From Oscillospiraceae bacterium (lineage in GTDB: Bacteria; Bacillota; Clostridia; Oscillospirales; Ruminococcaceae), in contig JAQXFT010000022.1 in assembly GCA_029005335.1 (NCBI GenBank), forward strand, positions 1 to 64,000: a stretch of 64,000 nucleotides of DNA, written 5' to 3'. The notes beneath the pieces were generated by a model. The model was given only the letters and a program-made list of their open reading frames with translations, was not told the DNA's origin and searched no databases. Positions 52,936-61,210 of this stretch are shown here, one piece after another. Position 1 is the stretch's first letter, and every line of letters begins with the position of its first letter. Made by a program: the position numbers and the translations under genes.

Positions 52936-53533
52936 AGGCTTGCTTATCGTTGTATCTGCTCCGTCAGGGTGCGGAAAGGGTACGGTTCTTAAAGAAATTT
53001 TAAAGGACGAAAATTATTATTATTCCGTCTCCGCTACCACCCGTGAACCAAGAGAGGGCGAAACAGACGGAGTACACTACAGATTCTATTCAAGAGAAAA
53101 GTTTGAAAAGCTTGTTTCCGATAATATTATGCTTGAACACGCTGAATACTGCCATAATTATTATGGCACAAGAGGCGATATAGTTGAGGAAATGAGAAAT
53201 AAGGGAAAGGACGTTATCCTTGAAATAGAGGTTCAGGGTGCTATGAACGTTATGAAAAAATGTCCCGAAGCTATAAGTATATTTATACTTCCGCCGTCAG
53301 TCAGGGAGCTTGAAAGACGTCTGCGTAAAAGAGGTACTGAAGAAGAAGAAGTAATAGCAGAAAGACTTGAAAAAGCCATTGAGGAAATAGGATATGCTCC
53401 CAGATATAAGTACATAATTGTTAACGATGCTTTGGAGAACGCTGTAGACGACTTCAAAGCTGTTATAAAGGCTGAAAAGCTTAAAGCTGAGTATGCCGGC
53501 GAAATTTTAGATGAGGTGATTAAAAATGCTTAG
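52928..53533 (+). CDS. gmk: Guanylate kinase
   Basis: 201 residues. GMP to GDP. P-loop [10 protein letters not shown] (Ser-Gly-Cys-Gly-Lys-Gly in place of the more common GPSGAGKGT). [15 protein letters not shown] is the GMP site and [10 protein letters not shown] follows. Overlaps rpoZ by eight bases. Expression with rpoZ and remA is the standard Firmicute arrangement. Confidence 0.95.
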   Translation: MNKGLLIVVSAPSGCGKGTVLKEILKDENYYYSVSATTREPREGETDGVHYRFYSREKFEKLVSDNIMLEHAEYCHNYYGTRGDIVEEMRNKGKDVILEIEVQGAMNVMKKCPEAISIFILPPSVRELERRLRKRGTEEEEVIAERLEKAIEEIGYAPRYKYIIVNDALENAVDDFKAVIKAEKLKAEYAGEILDEVIKNA

Positions 53534-53726
53534 ACCGTCAGTAAATCAGATTATTTCAAAAAATGAAAGCTGTTACTCTCTTGTAATAGCTGTCGCAAAG
53601 CGTGCAAGGGAAATCGCTGATGAGCTTTATAAAAACAGCAGGACACTTGAGGAAAAACCTGTAAAAACTGCTGTTGAGGAGTTCGCAAGCGGTAAGTACA
53701 AGATTATTGAAGCTCCGAAAAGATGA
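53526..53726 (+). CDS. rpoZ: DNA-directed RNA polymerase omega subunit
   Basis: 66 residues. [26 protein letters not shown] and KPVKTAVEEFASGKYKI match the omega subunit. Short but complete. The stop overlaps the priA start as ATGA. Confidence 0.93.
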   Translation: MLRPSVNQIISKNESCYSLVIAVAKRAREIADELYKNSRTLEEKPVKTAVEEFASGKYKIIEAPKR

Positions 53727-55987
53727 GCCTTATTGCAGATACTGCTGTAAGCGGTACATCATATTCCTTTGATATGCTTTTCAGCTATGCCGTCCCCGAA
53801 AATATTTCGGAAACGCTTAAAGAAGGTTGCAGGGTTATTGTACCGTTCGGCAGGGGAAACAAAAAAAGAACTGCCGTTGTTATCAGACTAAGAGAGGGAA
53901 GCATTTCAGGATTAAAAGCTCTGGAAATTCAGGCTGATGAAAGTCCTGTTCTGTCTCCGGAGCTTATAAGGCTCTCTCTTTATCTTCATGACAATACTTT
54001 CTGCACTTATTATGATGCTGTTAAAGCCATGCTTCCTGCCGGATACAATATAGTTATGTCAGAAAATATCCCAAGAAATGCAGTCGGAAACAGTGTTGTA
54101 AAAATAGTTCGCTTTTCTGATGAGTATATAAATAATCCCGAAAATTTTAATCTTACTCCGAAACAGAAAATTGTTGCGGATATGCTTGAGGAATCCGGAG
54201 CTGTTTCCGAAAAAGAGCTTGCATATATCTGTGGAGTTACTGTTTCAGTAATCAGGCGAATGACTGAAAATAACGTTCTGGTATGCTTTGAAAATGAAGT
54301 TTACAGAGAAGTATGCAATTCAGATGTCGAAAAAAGAGATATTAATGATGTTGTGCTTTCTCAGGAACAGCAGACAGCTTTTGAAAGTATATTTAAAAAT
54401 GTCAGGGAAAAAATTCCGTCCTGCTTTCTGCTCCATGGAGTTACCGGAAGCGGTAAAACCCTGATTTTTGAAAAGCTTATTCATGAAACTGTATCAATGG
54501 GGCGGACTGCCCTGCTTCTTATTCCTGAAATTGCTCTTACTCCCCAGATTCTGCAAAGATTCAGGGGGCTTTTCGGAGACAGAATAGCTGTTCTTCACAG
54601 TGGTCTGTCAGTGGGACAGAGATATGACGAACACAGAAGAATTAAAAATGGCTGTGCCGATATAGTTATAGGTACGAGAAGTGCCGTATTTGCTCCGCTT
54701 GAAAATATAGGCATTATCATAATGGACGAGGAGGGAGAACGCTCCTATAAATCCGAAAGCTCTCCGAGATATAATACCATTGATATTGCAAAACAGCGTT
54801 GCAGATACCATAACTGCGTACTTCTGCTTGCATCAGCAACGCCGTCTGTTGAAAGCTATTATTATGCCCAAAAGGGAATATATAAGCTTATAGAGCTTAA
54901 AAACAGATATAACAATGCACCATTGCCGGAGGTTCACATAGTAGATATGGCTCAGGAACGTTCAGCCGGAAACCGTACAGGCTTCAGCCACGTTCTTTCG
55001 TCAGAAATACAGCGTAATCTTGATAACGGTGAACAGACAATACTTCTTCTTAACCGCAGAGGATACCGCACTGTTATGAGCTGTATTGAATGCAGTCAGC
55101 CGGTATATTGCAAAAATTGTACCGTACCTATGACATATCACAAAGTCAACGGAAAGCTTATGTGTCATTATTGCGGATATGTCTGCGATATTCCGGAAAA
55201 ATGTGACAAATGCGGTTCTGAACGCTTCAGAATGACAGGAACAGGTACTCAGCGTGTAGAGGAAGAGCTTGAAATATTCTTTCCTGATGCCCGTATACTC
55301 CGCATGGACGCCGATACAACCTTTTCAAGGGCTTCATATGAAAAGAATTTCAGGGATTTTGCAGACGGAAAATATGATATTATGCTTGGTACTCAGATGA
55401 TTGGAAAGGGTCTTGATTTTCCGAATGTAACCCTTGTGGGAGTGCTTTCGGTTGACAATTCGCTTTACAGCGGAGATTTCAGAAGCTATGAGAGAACTTT
55501 TTCGCTTATAACTCAGGTTGTAGGCAGGGGAGGTCGTGACGGCAAATATGCAAGAGCATATATCCAGACCTTTATGCCTGACCATTATATTATAAATCTT
55601 GCGTCACAGCAGAATTATACTGAATTTTATAAAGAGGAAATCGAAATCAGAAGAAGCCTGATATATCCGCCTGTGTGTGATTTGTGCGTTATCGGCATAT
55701 CCGGAACAGATGAAGAATGTGTTTCAGTTGCCGGCAAATGCATAATAAATATAATTTCCGGTATGCTTAAAAACTGGCATTATAGAACTCCGGTAAAGGT
55801 TATAGGAGATTTGAAATGCTCGCATACAAGAATAAACGGAAAATTCAGGCATAGAATTATAATAAAATGTAAAAATACTAAGGAAATCCGTGAATTTATA
55901 ACTTATGTTATCAAAGAGTCATCTAAATGCAGGGAGCTTTCGGGAATCTCTGTATATGCAGATATGAATGGCGATACAGGATTTTAA
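53723..55987 (+). CDS. priA: Primosomal protein N' (PriA helicase) with altered DEAH box
   Basis: 754 residues. Replication-restart helicase. N-terminal 3'-DNA-binding domain, then Walker A GVTGSGKT (239-246). The zinc-binding block follows (CIECSQPVYCKNC, CHYCGYVC, CDKCGSERF, eight cysteines), then motif V/VI region MIGKGLDFPNV and TQVVGRGGRDGK. Motif II reads MDEEGERSYKSE: Gly338 stands where PriA normally has His (DEEH). Metal-binding Asp and Glu are kept, so ATPase activity is still likely. The reading frame is otherwise intact and in its usual position between rpoZ and def. Confidence 0.94.
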   Translation: MSLIADTAVSGTSYSFDMLFSYAVPENISETLKEGCRVIVPFGRGNKKRTAVVIRLREGSISGLKALEIQADESPVLSPELIRLSLYLHDNTFCTYYDAVKAMLPAGYNIVMSENIPRNAVGNSVVKIVRFSDEYINNPENFNLTPKQKIVADMLEESGAVSEKELAYICGVTVSVIRRMTENNVLVCFENEVYREVCNSDVEKRDINDVVLSQEQQTAFESIFKNVREKIPSCFLLHGVTGSGKTLIFEKLIHETVSMGRTALLLIPEIALTPQILQRFRGLFGDRIAVLHSGLSVGQRYDEHRRIKNGCADIVIGTRSAVFAPLENIGIIIMDEEGERSYKSESSPRYNTIDIAKQRCRYHNCVLLLASATPSVESYYYAQKGIYKLIELKNRYNNAPLPEVHIVDMAQERSAGNRTGFSHVLSSEIQRNLDNGEQTILLLNRRGYRTVMSCIECSQPVYCKNCTVPMTYHKVNGKLMCHYCGYVCDIPEKCDKCGSERFRMTGTGTQRVEEELEIFFPDARILRMDADTTFSRASYEKNFRDFADGKYDIMLGTQMIGKGLDFPNVTLVGVLSVDNSLYSGDFRSYERTFSLITQVVGRGGRDGKYARAYIQTFMPDHYIINLASQQNYTEFYKEEIEIRRSLIYPPVCDLCVIGISGTDEECVSVAGKCIINIISGMLKNWHYRTPVKVIGDLKCSHTRINGKFRHRIIIKCKNTKEIREFITYVIKESSKCRELSGISVYADMNGDTGF

Positions 55988-56005
55988 ACAATATGGAGGG
56001 AAAAA

Positions 56006-56467
56006 ATGGCTATAAGAAAGATTCTTACTCAGGAGGACGAAACACTTCATGCAATATGCAAGCCTGTTGAAAAGTTTGACGAAAAGCTTGCACAGCTTCT
56101 TGATGATATGCATGAAACTCTTGACAAGGCTCAGGGAGTGGGGCTTGCTGCTCCCCAGATAGGTATAAGACGCAGAATTTTTATAATGCACGTTGATGAT
56201 GAAAAAATTGAGGCAATAAATCCTCAGATTATAAAAACAAAAGGCAGACAGAGAGTGCTTGAGGGCTGTCTTTCATGCCCTAATCAGTGGGGATATGTTA
56301 CAAGGCCTCTTAAATGTATTCTGAAGGCTCAGGACAGAGACGGAAACTGGTATGAAAGAAAATTTTCAGAACTTGCTGCACAATGTACCTGTCACGAAAA
56401 TGACCACCTTGACGGTCATTTATTTACCGAAGTAGTAGAGGAATTTATAATTCCTGATGAGGAGTAA
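56006..56467 (+). CDS. def: Peptide deformylase
   Basis: 153 residues. Removes the formyl group from nascent proteins. Motif 1 GVGLAAPQIG, motif 2 EGCLSCP (metal Cys) and motif 3 HENDHLDG (metal His and catalytic Glu) are intact. Ribosome site ATGGAGGG. Followed by fmt, its functional counterpart. Confidence 0.95.
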   Translation: MAIRKILTQEDETLHAICKPVEKFDEKLAQLLDDMHETLDKAQGVGLAAPQIGIRRRIFIMHVDDEKIEAINPQIIKTKGRQRVLEGCLSCPNQWGYVTRPLKCILKAQDRDGNWYERKFSELAAQCTCHENDHLDGHLFTEVVEEFIIPDEE

Positions 56468-56468
56468 T

Positions 56469-57401
56469 ATGAACAGATTAAAAATAGTATTTATGGGTAC
56501 TCCTGATTTTGCAGTGCCTTGTCTGGAAAAGCTTGTTGAAACCGAAGATGTAAAAGCTGTATTTACTCAGCCCGATAAGCCTAAGGGACGTGGATTTAAA
56601 ATGATTCCTACTCCTGTAAAGGAATCCGCCCTTAAATATGATATAGCCGTATATCAGCCGAAATCACTCCGGAAAGGTGATGACGCTGAAAAGGCTCTTG
56701 AGATTCTTAGAGAAATCAGTCCTGATTTGATAGTAGTTACGGCATACGGACAGATTCTTCCGAAAGAAGTGCTTGAGCTTCCGGAATATGGCTGCATTAA
56801 TATTCACGCTTCTTTATTGCCGGCATATCGTGGAGCTGCTCCGATTCAGTGGTGCATACTCAACGGAGAAAAGAAAACCGGTGTAACTTCAATGCAGATG
56901 AATGCCGGACTTGATACGGGTGATATGCTTGTAAAGCGTGAAACTGATATAGGCGAAAATGAAACTTCTGCTGAACTCTTTGAACGTCTTGCAGAAATGG
57001 GCGGAGAAGTGCTTCTTGAAACAATAGCTAAAATTAAAAACCATTCCCTTGAACCCGTAAAACAAGATGATTCGCTTTCTTCGTATTCTCCCATGATTAC
57101 AAAGGATATGAGCCGTCTTGACTTTTCAGAGCCTGCACAGAAAATTCACAATATAATAAGAGGTATTACAGGATTTACGGTACTGGACGGAAAAAGACTT
57201 AAAGTTTATCGTTCATCACTTTCCGGCGAATTTTCAACGGCAGAAAACGGTGAAATTACTGACATAAAAAATTTCGGAGTAAAATGCGGTGACGGACAGA
57301 TAATAAGATTTGAGGAAGTTCAGCTTGAGGGAAGCAAACGCATGAAGGTTTCAGATTTTCTTAGGGGAAAAAAGCTTGAAAAAGGAAGTATACTGGGGTA
57401 A
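56469..57401 (+). CDS. fmt: Methionyl-tRNA formyltransferase
   Basis: 310 residues. Formylates initiator Met-tRNA. IVFMGTPDFAVP, the catalytic block INIHASLLPAYRGAAPIQW (Asn, His) and GVTSMQMNAGLDTGDM (Asp) are present, and the C-terminal OB domain follows. The ATG after GAGGAG was chosen, two bases past the def stop; another in-frame ATG 12 bases earlier lies inside def. Confidence 0.95.
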   Translation: MNRLKIVFMGTPDFAVPCLEKLVETEDVKAVFTQPDKPKGRGFKMIPTPVKESALKYDIAVYQPKSLRKGDDAEKALEILREISPDLIVVTAYGQILPKEVLELPEYGCINIHASLLPAYRGAAPIQWCILNGEKKTGVTSMQMNAGLDTGDMLVKRETDIGENETSAELFERLAEMGGEVLLETIAKIKNHSLEPVKQDDSLSSYSPMITKDMSRLDFSEPAQKIHNIIRGITGFTVLDGKRLKVYRSSLSGEFSTAENGEITDIKNFGVKCGDGQIIRFEEVQLEGSKRMKVSDFLRGKKLEKGSILG

Positions 57402-57426
57402 TTATGTTTCATAACGGAGGTATATT

Positions 57427-58095
57427 ATGAGTTATTTTCTTGTTATCATTTCATTTCTTGTCGCACTTCTGGCATCTTTCAATGTTAATCGTACCTATAA
57501 AAAATACAGTCAGATGATGAACCGCAGAGGCTATACAGCCGACCAGATTGCAAGAATGATTCTTGACCAGAACGGCTTGTATAATGTTGCAATAGAGAGA
57601 GTAAGCGGAAGCCTTACTGACCATTTTGACCCCAATGCCAATGTTATAAGGCTTTCGGATTCTGTATACGGAAAGACTTCAGCCGCTGCAATAGGAGTAG
57701 CTGCACATGAATGCGGTCATGCGGTACAGTATGCGGAACAGTATTCACCTATGAAAATACGTTCTGCCATAATACCAATAACCAATATAGGTTCAAGCCT
57801 TGCATATCCTCTTGTAATTCTCGGAATAATTCTCGGAGGCTTCCGCCCTCTTATAACTATAGGAATATGGCTTTTTATTGCGGTAGTGGCATTTCAGCTT
57901 GTAACCCTCCCTGTAGAGTTCAACGCAAGCGGAAGAGCCTTAAAGACTCTTGAACAGAGCGGATATCTTGATGATGATGAGCTGGCACAATCCAAAAAAG
58001 TTTTAACAGCAGCTGCCCTGACATATGTTGCAGCACTGTTTACAGCTATTGCACAGCTTATAAGACTTGTGGCAATTTCAGACAGAAGGAATTAA
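57427..58095 (+). CDS. Membrane zinc metallopeptidase (YugP-like)
   Basis: 222 residues. The first helix (about 2-20) and helices at about 118-160 and 195-215 embed it in the membrane. The zinc motif is VAAHECGHAVQYAE (HExxH). The sequence matches the YugP family, which is often found in this fmt-rsmB interval. Its substrate is unknown. Ribosome site CGGAGG. Confidence 0.9.
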   Translation: MSYFLVIISFLVALLASFNVNRTYKKYSQMMNRRGYTADQIARMILDQNGLYNVAIERVSGSLTDHFDPNANVIRLSDSVYGKTSAAAIGVAAHECGHAVQYAEQYSPMKIRSAIIPITNIGSSLAYPLVILGIILGGFRPLITIGIWLFIAVVAFQLVTLPVEFNASGRALKTLEQSGYLDDDELAQSKKVLTAAALTYVAALFTAIAQLIRLVAISDRRN

Positions 58096-58099
58096 TTAT

Positions 58100-59398
58100 A
58101 TGAAAAATGCAAGATTTCTTGCTGTTGAACTTCTCGGCAGGACATTTAAAAATAACGGATATTCAAATATCCAGCTTGGAGCAGGTCTTGAAAAATCGGG
58201 TCTTGATGAACGTGACAGGCGTTTATGCTCCATGCTGTATTACGGAGTTATTGAAAGAAAAATTACGCTTGATTATATAATATCACAGCTCAGCAACAGA
58301 AGTACGGATAAAATTGACCTTACTGTATTGAATATTCTCCGGACGGGAATATATCAGATTCTTTATATGGATAATATTCCTGATAATGCCTCTGTAAATG
58401 AAAGCGTAAATCTTGTGAAAGCCTTTCACAAGAAGAGTGCTTCGGGATTTGTAAATGCAATACTCCGCAATTTTATCAGAAATAATAAGGATTATGCCGT
58501 TCCGAGAGATATTTTTATATCGTCAAGTGTAAAATATTCCGCACCTGTTGAATTTATAGAAAGTCTTATAAATGATTACGGTATGGAAAAAATGGACATA
58601 CTTCTTTCAGATGCACTTGAAGTTCCGCCTGTTACGGTCAGAATAAATACCATTAAAGAAGATTCCTCAGATATTATGGAAAATCTCGGTGCTGAAAAAT
58701 CCGGTATAATCCCTGACTGTTACAACCTTAAATGCGGAGACCTGACAGCTCTTCCGGAATTTAAAAGCGGATATTTTCACGTTCAGGATTTATCATCACA
58801 GCTCTGCTGTATGGCTCTGAACCCAACGGAAAATGACAGAGTTCTTGATTTGTGTTCAGCTCCGGGCGGAAAAGCCTTTACCATGGCTCAGCTTATGAAA
58901 GACAAGGGAGAAATATATGCCTTTGATTTGCATGAAAAGCGTGTTGATTTGATAAAAAAAGGTTCGGAACGTCTCGGCATATCCAATATAAAGGCTATGA
59001 CCGGTGATGCCTGCACATTCAATCCGGATTTGCCGAAATTTTCAAAAATTCTTTGTGATGTTCCATGCTCCGGAATCGGAGTTATAAGACGCAAGCAGGA
59101 GATAAAATACAAGAATTTTGCCGGATTTGAAAAGCTTCCGGAAATACAATACAGGATACTTGAAAATGCTCTTAATTATCTTGAATCCGGCGGTGAGCTT
59201 GTATATTCAACGTGTACTCTCCGCAAAGCCGAAAATGATAATATCATAGACAGACTTCTTGAAAATCACAGCGATATTGAGGGAATACCATTCCTTCAGA
59301 AGCTTGGCGAACCCTTCGGGAGCTATAAGGCTACTATTTTTCCTGACTGTTTTAAAAGTGACGGATTCTTTATTTCAAAAATAAGGAAAGTAAGGTGA
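58100..59398 (+). CDS. rsmB: 16S rRNA (cytosine(967)-C(5))-methyltransferase
   Basis: 432 residues. N-terminal NusB-like RNA-binding domain (about 1-140), then a Rossmann methyltransferase. SAM site LDLCSAPGGKAFTMAQ; the two catalytic cysteines are in CDVPCSGIGVIRR and YSTCTLRKAEN. The start is the ATG giving MKNARFLAVELL after GAAGGA. Confidence 0.94.
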   Translation: MKNARFLAVELLGRTFKNNGYSNIQLGAGLEKSGLDERDRRLCSMLYYGVIERKITLDYIISQLSNRSTDKIDLTVLNILRTGIYQILYMDNIPDNASVNESVNLVKAFHKKSASGFVNAILRNFIRNNKDYAVPRDIFISSSVKYSAPVEFIESLINDYGMEKMDILLSDALEVPPVTVRINTIKEDSSDIMENLGAEKSGIIPDCYNLKCGDLTALPEFKSGYFHVQDLSSQLCCMALNPTENDRVLDLCSAPGGKAFTMAQLMKDKGEIYAFDLHEKRVDLIKKGSERLGISNIKAMTGDACTFNPDLPKFSKILCDVPCSGIGVIRRKQEIKYKNFAGFEKLPEIQYRILENALNYLESGGELVYSTCTLRKAENDNIIDRLLENHSDIEGIPFLQKLGEPFGSYKATIFPDCFKSDGFFISKIRKVR

Positions 59399-59402
59399 TT
59401 TG

Positions 59403-60473
59403 TTGGAAATTGCGGAAAAAATTGATATTCTCTCCCTTGACCTCCCACAGCTTGAACTGAAAATGGCTGAAATCGGAGAGAAGAAATTCAGAGCAAAGCA
59501 GATTTTTCAGTGGCTTCATGTAAAAAAAGTGTTCAGCTTTGATGATATGACTGACATATCTGTGCAACTACGCACAGAACTTAAAGATATTTTTTGTATA
59601 AAACGTCTATTTATTGCAAAAAGACTTGAATCTTGTATAGATAATACGGTAAAATATCTTTATAGACTTCCTGACGGAAATTATGTCGAAACTGTTCTCA
59701 TGGAATATCATTACGGAAAAAGTATATGTGTATCCACTCAGGTGGGCTGTAAAATGGGCTGCAGTTTCTGTGCTTCTGCAATTGCAGGCTTTGTCAGAAA
59801 TCTTACACCGTCAGAAATACTTATGCAGATTTATATGACTGAAAAGGATATGGGAGTAAAGGTTTCAGGAATTGTACTGATGGGCATAGGTGAACCGCTG
59901 GACAATTATGAAAATGTTGTTAAATTTCTCAGACTTGTTTCCGATAAGAACGGAAATAATCTGAGTCTGAGACACGTTTCGCTTTCCACCTGCGGAATCG
60001 TACCGAAAATATATGAGCTTGCCGGTGAAAAATTCGGACTTACTCTCTCTGTATCGCTCCACTGTGCCGACAACGACGGAAGAAGCAGAATTATGCCGGT
60101 AAACCGTACCTATAATCTCGGCCAGCTTATTGAAGCATGCCGTTTTTATATCGAAAAAACCGGCAGAAGAATTACTTTTGAATATGCTGTCATAGACGGG
60201 GTAAACGTTTCAGAAAACGACGGTGAAAAGCTCGTTTCGCTTCTCAGGGGAATGAATTGTCATGTAAATGTCATACCTGTAAATAAAGTCAAAGAAAGAA
60301 ATTACAGGTCAAAAAAATCATCAGCTGAAAATTTTGCACAGTATCTTCTGAAAAGGGGAATTAATGCAACGGTCAGAAGAACGCTCGGAAGCGATATAAA
60401 TGCAGCCTGCGGTCAGCTCCGGCGTGATACTCTAAAACTTGAAAAGACTGGAGGTGTAAATTATGAGGGTTAA
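59403..60473 (+). CDS. rlmN: 23S rRNA (adenine(2503)-C(2))-methyltransferase
   Basis: 356 residues. Radical SAM enzyme that methylates A2503 of 23S rRNA and also some tRNAs. The cluster motif CKMGCSFC (CxxxCxxC) and the conserved C-terminal Cys in AACGQLR are present. Two TTG codons lie side by side as starts; the second is better spaced from AAGGTGA. The Cfr resistance variant is unlikely in this conserved housekeeping place. Confidence 0.94.
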   Translation: MEIAEKIDILSLDLPQLELKMAEIGEKKFRAKQIFQWLHVKKVFSFDDMTDISVQLRTELKDIFCIKRLFIAKRLESCIDNTVKYLYRLPDGNYVETVLMEYHYGKSICVSTQVGCKMGCSFCASAIAGFVRNLTPSEILMQIYMTEKDMGVKVSGIVLMGIGEPLDNYENVVKFLRLVSDKNGNNLSLRHVSLSTCGIVPKIYELAGEKFGLTLSVSLHCADNDGRSRIMPVNRTYNLGQLIEACRFYIEKTGRRITFEYAVIDGVNVSENDGEKLVSLLRGMNCHVNVIPVNKVKERNYRSKKSSAENFAQYLLKRGINATVRRTLGSDINAACGQLRRDTLKLEKTGGVNYEG

Positions 60474-61188
60474 AACTGCTACCGATATAGGTCTTGCCCG
60501 TGACGAAAATCAGGACGCTGTAAGATATGAGGATTTCGGCGAAAATGTCCTTGTTGTTGTGTGCGACGGTATGGGCGGAGAGCGTGCCGGAGGTGAAGCC
60601 AGTGTTATGGCTATTGATGAAGTCTTTACAAGATTCAGAAACGGATACCATGAGGGGCTTTCAGATGATGATATAAGAAAGCTTCTGATTTCATCGGTTT
60701 CTGCGGCTAATTCGGTTATTTACACAACAGCAAGGCTTGATTTCAAAAATTTCGGAATGGGAACAACGTGTGTTGCTGCCTTTGTAACTCCGAAAACTGC
60801 ATTTATCGCAAATGTAGGCGACAGCAGAGCCTATATAATTACGGAAAGCGGTTTGCATCGTATTACTGTCGACCACAATGTTGCCTCACTTCTCTATGAA
60901 CAGGGAAAAATTACTGCTGATGAAATGATTACTCATCCGCAGAAAAATGTCCTTGTGCGTGCTGTGGGAGTCGATAAAACAGTTATGGTCGATATGTTCA
61001 TTCTGGACTATGAAAATCAGATAAAGATTCTGCTATGCTCAGACGGACTTTCAGGATATAATACCGATTCTGAAATATATGAGGTAGTAGCATCAGCTTC
61101 ATTTGATGAATGTGCAGATGAACTTATAAAGCTTGCCCTTGAAAAGGGTGGACAGGATAATATCACTGTCGCACTTATTTCTGATTAA
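60463..61188 (+). CDS. prpC: PP2C-type Ser/Thr phosphatase (PrpC/Stp)
   Basis: 241 residues. Metal-binding motifs: TDIGLARDENQDA, CDGMGGERAGGEAS, NVGDSRAYI, LLCSDGLSGY and GGQDNITVAL. It reverses phosphorylation by the kinase encoded next. Overlaps rlmN by 11 bases. Confidence 0.95.
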   Translation: MRVKTATDIGLARDENQDAVRYEDFGENVLVVVCDGMGGERAGGEASVMAIDEVFTRFRNGYHEGLSDDDIRKLLISSVSAANSVIYTTARLDFKNFGMGTTCVAAFVTPKTAFIANVGDSRAYIITESGLHRITVDHNVASLLYEQGKITADEMITHPQKNVLVRAVGVDKTVMVDMFILDYENQIKILLCSDGLSGYNTDSEIYEVVASASFDECADELIKLALEKGGQDNITVALISD

Positions 61189-61210
61189 TATACAGGAGGA
61201 ATAACAAAGA

